Shown here: positions 1 to 5,108 of the stretch, piece after piece | Position numbering within the stretch: position 1 is the first letter of the stretch | How the letters are laid out: the number at the start of each line of letters is the position of its first letter | NCBI GenBank assembly: GCA_017417085.1 | Contig: JAFPZV010000090.1 | Coordinates: forward strand, 1-5,363 | Direction: 5' to 3' | Length of the DNA stretch: 5,363 bases | DNA from: Deltaproteobacteria bacterium | GTDB taxonomy: Bacteria; Desulfobacterota; Desulfuromonadia; Desulfuromonadales; JAAYDE01 | The notes under the pieces: generated by a model | Told to the model about the DNA's origin: nothing | Seen by the model: only the letters and a program-made list of their open reading frames with translations | Database searches by the model: none | Position numbers and translations under genes: made by a program

Positions 1-6
1 AAAAAC

Positions 7-12
7 AAGGAG
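7..12 (+). promoter_or_regulatory. Ribosome binding site of hydF
   Basis: AAGGAG lies five bases before the ATG at 18 and fixes the start of hydF. No promoter can be judged because the window begins only 17 bases upstream of the gene. Confidence 0.85.
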
Positions 13-17
13 ATCGT

Positions 18-1205
18 ATGGGACTCAATGCCACCCCCTTAGCGAACCGCATCCATATCGGTTTTTTCGGCAAACGCAACGCAGGCAAATCAAGCGTCGT
101 CAACGCGGTAACCGGGCAGGATCTGGCCATTGTTTCGGAAACCAAAGGCACCACCACCGACCCGGTGCTCAAGGCAATGGAACTCCTGCCTCTGGGGCCG
201 GTAGTCATTATCGACACGCCGGGGCTGGACGACGAAGGCGATCTGGGCGCACTGCGGATCAAAAAGGCCTGGCAAATGCTGAACAGGACGGACGTCGCAG
301 TACTGGTGGTGGACGCCGCTCTCGGGCGTGACAAGGAGGATGACGAACTGATCGCCCGTTTTGTGGAAAAAAATATTCCCTATGTTGTAGCGCTTAACAA
401 ATGCGATCTGCTCAAGGGCGCAGCGCCTGCGCTGCGTGACGACGAAATGCTGATCAGCGCGCTCAAGCGCACCCATATCACCGAGCTGAAGGAAAAGATT
501 GCGGCGCTTGCCTCCAGCGAAGAACCGCGCCAGAGACTGGTTGCCGATCTGATGGATCCGCTGGATCTGGTGGTGCTGGTTGTCCCCATCGACAAGGCGG
601 CGCCCAAGGGGCGGCTCATACTGCCGCAGCAGCAGGTCATCCGCGACATTCTGGATGCGGGAGCGATTGCGGTAATCTCGCAGGATCGCGAACTGCCGGA
701 AACGCTTAAAAGCCTGGGGAAAAAGCCGCGCATGGTCATCACCGACAGTCAGGCATTTGAAAAGGTGGCGGCCTGCACTCCGCGTGACATTCCCCTCACC
801 TCCTTTTCCATCCTGTTTGCCCGCCGCAACGGCCTGCTGGATACCGCCGTCGCCGGTGCCCGCACGCTGGACCAGATTGAAAATGGCGATCACGTGCTCA
901 TTTCCGAGGGCTGCACCCATCACCGCCAGTGTGAGGATATCGGCACCGTCAAGCTGCCGCGCTGGATACGAAACCATACCGGCAAGGAGCCCATTTTCGA
1001 GTTCACCTCCGGCGGCGAATTCCCGGAAAACCTGCAGCAATACAAACTGATCGTCCACTGCGGCGGCTGCATGCTGAATCCCAGGGAAATGGCCAGCCGA
1101 AGGAAACGCGCCGAAGAACAGGGCGTTCCCATGACCAACTACGGGATTCTCATCGCCTTCATGAAGGGAATTCTGGAGCGCAGTCTGGAAGTTTTTGATA
1201 TGTGA
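18..1205 (+). CDS. hydF: [FeFe]-hydrogenase H-cluster maturation GTPase HydF
   Basis: HydF is the scaffold and GTPase on which the 2Fe subcluster of the H-cluster is assembled, with products of the radical-SAM enzymes HydE and HydG, before transfer to apo-hydrogenase in the cytoplasm. The 395-residue protein has the expected layout. An N-terminal Era/TrmE-like GTPase domain shows the P-loop GKRNAGKS (18-25), a threonine-rich switch I (TTT, 45-47), DTPG (66-69), NKCD (127-130) and a G5-like SAL (147-149). A middle dimerization region follows. The C-terminal cluster-binding domain carries C299-x-H301 and HCGGC (H347, C348, C351), matching the family pattern CxH...HCxxC. Length is normal and no key residue is missing. 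The ATG is supported by AAGGAG at 7-12, five bases upstream. It converges on rnhA. hydE, hydG and the hydrogenase are not in the window. The identification is firm. Confidence 0.96.
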   Translation: MGLNATPLANRIHIGFFGKRNAGKSSVVNAVTGQDLAIVSETKGTTTDPVLKAMELLPLGPVVIIDTPGLDDEGDLGALRIKKAWQMLNRTDVAVLVVDAALGRDKEDDELIARFVEKNIPYVVALNKCDLLKGAAPALRDDEMLISALKRTHITELKEKIAALASSEEPRQRLVADLMDPLDLVVLVVPIDKAAPKGRLILPQQQVIRDILDAGAIAVISQDRELPETLKSLGKKPRMVITDSQAFEKVAACTPRDIPLTSFSILFARRNGLLDTAVAGARTLDQIENGDHVLISEGCTHHRQCEDIGTVKLPRWIRNHTGKEPIFEFTSGGEFPENLQQYKLIVHCGGCMLNPREMASRRKRAEEQGVPMTNYGILIAFMKGILERSLEVFDM

Positions 1206-1221
1206 GAGAAAAGAGCATTAT

Positions 1222-1350
1222 TTTTGTCATCCTGAGCGGAGCGAAGGATCTCATAAAAATTGAGCGAAACGGCTTTTCAGCGAAGCGGCAAAAGCAGATC
1301 TCCCGCACATGGCGGGGGATTCTTCGGCCTGTGGCCTCAGAATGACAAAA
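1222..1350. repeat. Imperfect inverted-repeat intergenic element (REP/MITE-like)
   Basis: The ends are TTTTGTCATCCTGAG (1222-1236) and the reverse complement of CTCAGAATGACAAAA (1336-1350), matching at 14 of 15 positions. The arms continue inward imperfectly (GCGAAGGATCT on the left; GAAGAATC read inward from the right). Inside are a small hairpin CCCGC/GCGGG (1302-1306 with 1312-1316), a GGCC/GGCC hairpin (1326-1329 with 1333-1336), and a near-duplicate AGCGAA(A/G)CGGC at 1263-1273 and 1279-1289. It encodes no protein. The GTCATCCTGAGC...GAAGGATCT motif is, from general knowledge, a common dispersed intergenic repeat in environmental bacteria. It fills the gap between the convergent hydF and rnhA and may limit read-through between them. 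No clear target-site duplication is visible. Confidence 0.75.
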
Positions 1351-1364
1351 CCGTTATAAGAACC

Positions 1365-1814
1365 TCAGGCGATGCCCTGACGGATGGCTTCGCGCGCCAG
1401 CTGATCGCAGCGCTCGTTCTCCGGATGGCCGGCATGTCCGCGCACCCAGTGCCATTCCACCGTATGGAGTTGGCAGAGCTCGTCCAGCCGCTCCCACAGA
1501 TCGCGATTCAACACCTCTTCCTTGCGCGAATTGCGCCAGTTGTGCGCCTTCCAGCCGGAAAGCCATTCGGTCATGCCCTGCACCAGGTAGCGGGAATCGC
1601 TGACCATCCGCACCTGACAGGGCTTTTTCAGCGACTCCAACCCGGCAATGGCCCCCAGCAACTCCATCCGGTTGTTGGTGGTAGACGGCTCAAAACCGGA
1701 AAGTTCGCGGACATGCTCCCGCCAGCGCAGCAGCGTGCCGTACCCACCCGGTCCGGGGTTGCCGGAACAGGCGCCGTCGCTGAAAATTTCCACGATATCT
1801 TCAGGAATACTCAT
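1365..1814 (-). CDS. rnhA: Ribonuclease HI
   Basis: RNase HI cleaves the RNA strand of RNA:DNA hybrids, removing R-loops and primer remnants in the cytoplasm. The 149-residue protein matches the usual size of about 150. Catalytic carboxylates are D13 (in [16 protein letters not shown]), E51 ([10 protein letters not shown]), D73 ([10 protein letters not shown]) and D137, with the loop histidine H127 in [18 protein letters not shown]. The tryptophan-rich, basic handle region lies around residues 84-100. I chose the ATG at 1814 because it leaves about 11 residues before the first beta-strand motif FSDG, close to E. coli RnhA. A TTG at 1829 would add five residues (MFWLA); it has an AGGG nine bases upstream, but that lies inside the terminator hairpin. 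The ATG has only a weak ribosome site. The gene sits directly downstream of tRNA-Ala and its terminator, so its own promoter is not evident. Confidence 0.95.
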   Translation of the reverse strand: MSIPEDIVEIFSDGACSGNPGPGGYGTLLRWREHVRELSGFEPSTTNNRMELLGAIAGLESLKKPCQVRMVSDSRYLVQGMTEWLSGWKAHNWRNSRKEEVLNRDLWERLDELCQLHTVEWHWVRGHAGHPENERCDQLAREAIRQGIA

Positions 1815-1830
1815 GGCCAACCAGAACAAT

Positions 1831-1865
1831 AAAAAAAGCCCTGGCTTTCTTTGCCAGGGCTTTTT
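1831..1865 (-). terminator. Bidirectional intrinsic terminator after tRNA-Ala
   Basis: A perfect 8-bp stem GCCCTGGC (1838-1845) / GCCAGGGC (1853-1860) encloses a 7-base loop. It has seven A on the left (1831-1837) and five T on the right (1861-1865), so a U-tract follows the stem on either strand. On the minus strand it ends the tRNA transcript about 12 bases past the CCA. On the plus strand it would block antisense transcription from the hydF side into the tRNA. Confidence 0.88.
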
Positions 1866-1872
1866 AATTTTT

Positions 1873-1948
1873 TGGTGGAGCTAGGCGGGATCGAACCGCC
1901 GGCCTCTTGAATGCCATTCAAGCGCTCTCCCAGCTGAGCTATAACCCC
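1873..1948 (-). tRNA. tRNA-Ala, anticodon GGC
   Basis: A complete 76-nt cloverleaf with encoded CCA, which decodes GCC and GCU alanine codons. The acceptor GGGGUUA/UAGCUCC contains the G3:U70 wobble pair that marks alanine tRNAs for AlaRS. The D stem is GCUC/GAGC. The anticodon stem CUUGA/UCAAG carries loop AUGGCAU, with anticodon GGC at 1915-1913. The T stem is GGCGG/CCGCC with loop UUCGAUC. Position 73 is A. The loop has A32 and U38, the weak pair known to tune decoding by tRNA-Ala(GGC) in E. coli. A sigma70-like promoter precedes it and an intrinsic terminator follows it, so it is probably transcribed mainly as a single-gene unit. Confidence 0.97.
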
Positions 1949-1962
1949 AAAGAGAGTTCTCT

Positions 1963-1989
1963 TTTATAGCAATCTTCCCGGAGTGTCAA
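1963..1989 (-). promoter_or_regulatory. Sigma70-type promoter for tRNA-Ala
   Basis: On the minus strand a perfect TTGACA (1989-1984) is followed after 15 bases by TATAAA (1968-1963), five of six matches to the -10 consensus. The predicted start near 1956 is only a few bases before the mature tRNA 5' end at 1948. The spacer is shorter than the ideal 17, but both hexamers are strong. It lies between the nfu stop (2036) and the tRNA. Confidence 0.75.
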
Positions 1990-2035
1990 TCGTTTTTTTG
2001 AAAACAGAACAAATCACTCCGTATGATCACGTCCA

Positions 2036-2260
2036 TCATTTGACCTGGACAACTTCCTTGACGCCAGGCACCTTCTCTTTCAATGTTCTCTCAATGCCCA
2101 TCCGCAAGGTCATGGTCGCCATCGGGCAGGAACCGCAAGCACCCTGCAGTTTCACCTTGACCACGCCATCATCCGTCACATCGATCAGTTCCACATCACC
2201 GCCATCCGCCTGCAAATGGGGGCGCACCATATTCAGAATTTCCTCAACCTTTTCCCGCAT
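2036..2260 (-). CDS. Stand-alone Nfu-type (NifU C-terminal domain) Fe-S scaffold/carrier protein
   Basis: At 74 residues this is a minimal NifU C-terminal domain. Proteins of this family bind a [4Fe-4S] cluster, usually between the CxxC motifs of two subunits, and pass it to apo-enzymes in the cytoplasm. Family hallmarks are the helix [21 protein letters not shown] (residues 5-25), the strand [15 protein letters not shown] with C42 and C45, and the following [21 protein letters not shown]. There is no N-terminal NifU scaffold or A-type domain, so it is neither full NifU nor NfuA-type. The start is fixed by GGAGG at 2271-2267, six bases upstream of the ATG. It follows sppA by 34 bases on the same strand, so co-transcription is likely. 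The client is unknown; IspH upstream and HydF nearby are Fe-S enzymes, but a functional link is inference. Confidence 0.93.
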   Translation of the reverse strand: MREKVEEILNMVRPHLQADGGDVELIDVTDDGVVKVKLQGACGSCPMATMTLRMGIERTLKEKVPGVKEVVQVK

Positions 2261-2266
2261 AACAGA

Positions 2267-2271
2267 CCTCC
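2267..2271 (-). promoter_or_regulatory. Ribosome binding site of the nfu-type gene
   Basis: GGAGG on the minus strand, six bases before the ATG at 2260. It is the best ribosome site among the minus-strand genes and fixes this short gene's start. Confidence 0.85.
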
Positions 2272-2294
2272 ATCATGTAAAAGCTTAATGTACC

Positions 2295-3167
2295 TCACTG
2301 TCTCCAGATAAAGCTGAGACCACCGTTTGCCGGAAGGATTTCCGCCAACTGCAACTTGCTCTTGCCCAAAATATACTCCAGAAGCCCCGTCTGTTCTTTG
2401 GGCGGATACACAACTTTTGGTTTCCCGGATATTTTTCCCAACTGTCCGGCATACTCAACAGCATCCTGCAAACCACCCAGTTGATCCACCAGTCCAACAG
2501 CCTTGGCCTGTTCACCGGAGAAAACCCGGCCATCCGCAAGGGCCCGGACTTTTTCCTCCGGCATGGAACGTCCTTCCGCCACAGCCCGGACAAACTGGGA
2601 GTGGACATTGTCCACCGTTTCCTGAAGCAGTTTCCGTTCCTCGGCGCTGAGCGCCTTATTGGATGCGCCCATATCCTTGAATGCTCCGCTCTTTACCACC
2701 TGCAAACCGACGCCAATGGTTTTCATCAATTCCTGCAGGTTGGGAAATTCCAAAATAACGCCGATACTTCCGGTAATTGTGCCCGGATTGGCAAAGATCC
2801 GTTTGGCTGGAGCGGAAATGTAGTATCCGCCAGAAGCCGCTACCGAGCCCATGGAGACCACCACCGGCTTGTCACTGACAGTCTTTTTGACCGCCGTATA
2901 AATTTCCTGGGACGGCGCTACGCCACCGCCGGGAGATTCCACCCGCAAAACGATGGCCTTGATTGCAGCATTTTCCCTGAACGATTCCAGCTCATCGATA
3001 ACTTTTTGCGCGGAAACGATAACTCCCCGCACTTCGACAACGCCAACCCGTTCACCTATAAAAGGTGTGCCCTTGCCGGCCGATGGCATCAGCACCATCA
3101 AAGCCGCAAAAAAAACAAAGATGGCTCCAAAAACACCCAGGGCCATCATAAAAGGCTTTTTTTTCAT
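2295..3167 (-). CDS. sppA: Signal peptide peptidase SppA, short (single-domain) form
   Basis: SppA is a membrane-anchored serine protease (family S49) with a Ser/Lys dyad that degrades cleaved signal peptides at the outer face of the cytoplasmic membrane. The 290-residue protein has a positively charged start (MKKK) and one hydrophobic anchor (about residues 6-27). The protease domain includes VEVRGVI (44-50), RVESPGGGVAPSQEIY (75-90), the nucleophile S112 in SVAASGGYYIS, ANPGTITGSIGVI (126-138) and the general-base candidate K164 in SGAFKDMG. The Ser-Lys spacing of 52 equals that of B. subtilis SppA (S147/K199, from memory). It is the short form, not the ~610-residue duplicated E. coli form. 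The ATG at 3167 is the only in-frame start consistent with the signal anchor, yet it lacks a clear Shine-Dalgarno; the nearest GGAGG is about 24 bases upstream inside a hairpin. It follows rpsA by 117 bases. Confidence 0.94.
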   Translation of the reverse strand: MKKKPFMMALGVFGAIFVFFAALMVLMPSAGKGTPFIGERVGVVEVRGVIVSAQKVIDELESFRENAAIKAIVLRVESPGGGVAPSQEIYTAVKKTVSDKPVVVSMGSVAASGGYYISAPAKRIFANPGTITGSIGVILEFPNLQELMKTIGVGLQVVKSGAFKDMGASNKALSAEERKLLQETVDNVHSQFVRAVAEGRSMPEEKVRALADGRVFSGEQAKAVGLVDQLGGLQDAVEYAGQLGKISGKPKVVYPPKEQTGLLEYILGKSKLQLAEILPANGGLSFIWRQ

Positions 3168-3180
3168 AGCATGACATTTC

Positions 3181-3214
3181 GGGCGAAATCCCCTCCGACA
3201 AGGGAATTTCGCCC
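3181..3214 (-). promoter_or_regulatory. Strong hairpin in the rpsA-sppA gap (sppA leader)
   Basis: GGGCGAAAT (3181-3189) pairs perfectly with ATTTCGCCC (3206-3214). After one C/A mismatch the stem continues with CCCT/AGGG (3191-3194 with 3201-3204) around a 6-base loop. Neither strand has a U-tract after the stem, so it is not a canonical intrinsic terminator. On the minus strand it ends 13 bases before the sppA ATG, and a GGAGGGG lies across its loop and inner stem. It could be a processing or stability element, or could modulate sppA translation; the role is inferred. Confidence 0.6.
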
Positions 3215-3233
3215 GACCTTTGGATTGTCATCG

Positions 3234-3258
3234 AAAAACTTGAGTTTGCAGCAAACTC
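3234..3258 (-). terminator. Probable intrinsic terminator after rpsA
   Basis: On the minus strand GAGTTTG (3258-3252), a 3-base loop and CAAACTC (3248-3242) form a 7-bp stem. Three bases later comes TTTTT (3238-3234). It starts 26 bases after the rpsA stop codon. The stem is only moderately GC-rich, so termination may be partial, which would allow some transcription into sppA. A second CAAACTC adjoining the rpsA stop can pair with the same arm (see findings). Confidence 0.55.
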
Positions 3259-3284
3259 CCAACTGGAACGCCTGTCAGAGTTTG

Positions 3285-5003
3285 TCACTCCTTGTTGGCA
3301 CGTTCCATCGCACCCTGCAGGATCATACCCAAATTGGAAGTCGCGTTATTCTGCGATCCCAGGTACGACTCCATGTTGGCCTTCTCCTTGCGATCCTCCA
3401 GCTGCTTGATCGACAGGGCGATTTTGCGATCTGCGGTATCAATATTCAGGACAACGGCTTCCAGCTCATTGCCAATTTCGGTGAAGGTTTTCGGAGAATC
3501 CAGTTTTTCCTTGCTGAGCTCGGAAACATGGATCAGCCCCTCAATACCTTCCTCAATTTCCAGGAACACACCAAAATCGGTGATGGAAGTTACTTTGCCG
3601 CGTACCAATGTTCCCGGTTTGTAGCGGGTAGGAATGGTGCTCCAGGGATCCGGGGTCAAATGCTTGATACTCAGCGAAAACCGCTCGTTCTCACGATCCA
3701 CATTGAGGACCACCGCCTTGACCATATCTCCCTTCTTGAACATCTCAGAAGGATGTTTGACCCGTTTGGTCCAGGAAATGTCGGAAATATGCACCAGACC
3801 GTCAATGCCCTCTTCCACGCCCACAAACAGACCAAAATCGGTAATATTCTTGACCTGGCCCTCAATAACCGTTCCCGGAGGAAACTCCTCGCCGATGACA
3901 TCCCACGGATTGGGTTCGGTCTGTTTGAGCCCCAGAGAAATTCTCCGGTTGGCGACATCCACAGCCAGAACCTGCGATTCGACTTCGTCGTTGATGCTGA
4001 GGATCTTGCTCGGATTCTTGATCCGTTTGGTCCAGCTCATCTCCGAAACATGAATCAGGCCTTCCACGCCCTCTTCCAGCTCGACAAACGCGCCATAATC
4101 CGTCAGGCTCACCACCTTGCCATGCACCCTCTGGCCAACCTGGTACTTGCTTTCCACATCCGCCCACGGATCGGGGATCAGCTGTTTGAGCCCCAGAGAA
4201 ACCCGTTCCTTGTCACGGTCATACTTGAGTACCTTGACCTGAATCTTGTCCCCAACGGACAGGCGTTCAGAGGGATGGTTGACCCGTCCCCAGGAGATAT
4301 CGGTAATGTGCAGCAGGCCATCAATGCCGCCCAGATCAATAAAGGCCCCGTAATCGGTAAGATTTTTCACCACGCCTTCCATCACCTGGTCTTCGTTGAG
4401 CGACTGCAGCGTGTCTTTCCGGAGACGATCGCGCTGTTCCTCAAGCAGCAGACGGCGCGACAGCACAATGTTGCCCCGGCGTTTGTTGAGCTTGATGATC
4501 TTGAATTCCAGCGTCTGTCCCAGCAACTTGTCCAGATTGCGTACCGGACGCAAATCCACCTGGGAACCGGGCAAAAAGGCATTGACACCAATATCGACAG
4601 AAAGGCCGCCCTTGACACGGGCCAGAATACGGCCTTCAATAACCATGTTCTCTTCCAGCGAGCTCCAGATCTTCTGACGATCCGCCTTGACTTTGGAAAG
4701 GCTGATCAGGCCGTTTTCATTCTCGGTGCTTTCAATGTACACATCAAACTGATCGCCCTTGGAAACCGTTGCATTTCCCTGTTCATCCTGGAATTCGTGA
4801 ATGGCAATCACACCTTCCGATTTTGCACCCACATCTACCACGACCGAATCGTCATTCACCTGCACAATGGTTCCCCGAACCACGTTGCCAGGCACCAGCT
4901 CTTTCAGGCTGTTCTCGAACAGATCGGCGAAATTTTCCTCCATTTCACCGTTCTCCAAGCCCATTACTTCTTCTTCTCCACCATTTTGTCTTTCATCAAT
5001 CAT
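3285..5003 (-). CDS. rpsA: 30S ribosomal protein S1
   Basis: S1 binds mRNA at the 30S subunit and unfolds structured leaders for translation initiation. The 572-residue protein has six S1 (OB-fold) repeats at about 39-105, 119-185, 205-273, 290-360, 377-447 and 464-533. The first two are divergent, as is usual for the ribosome- and S2-binding part. The last four carry the RNA-binding signature (for example LTDYGAFIDL, SLTDYGAFVEL, ITDFGLFVGV, ITDFGVFLEI) and a recurring (I/S/H)xDISW-type motif. A short tail of about 38 residues follows repeat 6. I chose ATG 5003 because TAAGG (5013-5009) lies five bases upstream. An in-frame ATG at 5054 has no ribosome site and lies within a leader hairpin; it would add 17 residues. 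ispH ends 105 bases upstream and sppA begins 117 bases downstream, all on one strand. Expression may be autoregulated through the leader. Confidence 0.95.
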   Translation of the reverse strand: MIDERQNGGEEEVMGLENGEMEENFADLFENSLKELVPGNVVRGTIVQVNDDSVVVDVGAKSEGVIAIHEFQDEQGNATVSKGDQFDVYIESTENENGLISLSKVKADRQKIWSSLEENMVIEGRILARVKGGLSVDIGVNAFLPGSQVDLRPVRNLDKLLGQTLEFKIIKLNKRRGNIVLSRRLLLEEQRDRLRKDTLQSLNEDQVMEGVVKNLTDYGAFIDLGGIDGLLHITDISWGRVNHPSERLSVGDKIQVKVLKYDRDKERVSLGLKQLIPDPWADVESKYQVGQRVHGKVVSLTDYGAFVELEEGVEGLIHVSEMSWTKRIKNPSKILSINDEVESQVLAVDVANRRISLGLKQTEPNPWDVIGEEFPPGTVIEGQVKNITDFGLFVGVEEGIDGLVHISDISWTKRVKHPSEMFKKGDMVKAVVLNVDRENERFSLSIKHLTPDPWSTIPTRYKPGTLVRGKVTSITDFGVFLEIEEGIEGLIHVSELSKEKLDSPKTFTEIGNELEAVVLNIDTADRKIALSIKQLEDRKEKANMESYLGSQNNATSNLGMILQGAMERANKE

Positions 5004-5008
5004 GAAAA

Positions 5009-5019
5009 CCTTACCCCCT
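5009..5019 (-). promoter_or_regulatory. Ribosome binding site of rpsA
   Basis: On the minus strand AGGGGG (5019-5014) runs directly into TAAGG (5013-5009), whose last base is five bases from the ATG at 5003. This decides the start against the upstream in-frame ATG at 5054. Confidence 0.65.
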
Positions 5020-5029
5020 GAATTTTCCT

Positions 5030-5075
5030 TTTCGCCATTACGGCGAAAGATCATGGCTTATACCACCATGATCTT
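5030..5075 (-). promoter_or_regulatory. Two tandem hairpins in the rpsA leader
   Basis: The first, reading the minus strand, is a perfect 10-bp stem AAGATCATGG (5075-5066) / CCATGATCTT (5056-5047) with a 9-base loop. The second is TTTCGCC (5048-5042) / GGCGAAA (5036-5030), 7 bp with a 5-base loop. They overlap by two bases at their junction (5047-5048), so they stack or slightly compete. The second ends about 10 bases before the purine-rich ribosome site. E. coli rpsA is known to be autoregulated through a structured leader; the same role here is inference. No U-tract follows, so they are not terminators. Confidence 0.6.
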
Positions 5076-5108
5076 ATGAAAATAGCATAGGGAACAAGAG
5101 AAAACAAA

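Noticed and set aside
90..1058. A minus-strand open frame of 322 codons antisense to hydF
   Set aside because: It is a shadow of the GTPase gene: composition is rich in Q, R, H and G with no domain signal, and hydF on the other strand has all its motifs and a ribosome site.
1260..1832. A plus-strand open frame of 190 codons antisense to rnhA
   Set aside because: It begins inside the intergenic repeat with no ribosome site, and overlaps rnhA, whose catalytic residues are all intact on the other strand.
1879..1948. A possible tRNA-associated integration (att) site
   Set aside because: No duplicated tRNA 3' end, integrase or phage-like gene is in the window, and the neighbours are housekeeping genes.
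2481..5021. A plus-strand open frame of 846 codons antisense to rpsA and sppA
   Set aside because: It has no ribosome site and no recognisable domain. Its internal repeats (FDPFGP.NVGNM-like) are mirror images of the S1 repeats on the other strand. It spans two well-supported genes and their gap, so its openness is best explained by codon bias.
5004..5054. A 17-residue N-terminal extension of S1 starting at the ATG at 5054
   Set aside because: No ribosome site precedes it, the ATG lies in a hairpin stem, and the added residues (MIFRRNGEKENSGGKVF) do not resemble an S1 N-terminus. The start at 5003 has TAAGG at five bases.
5079..5107. A possible rpsA promoter on the minus strand, TTGTTT - 17 bases - TATTTT
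   Set aside because: Only three of six and four of six matches, and the predicted start would fall inside the first leader hairpin. Too weak in an AT-rich gap to list as a feature.
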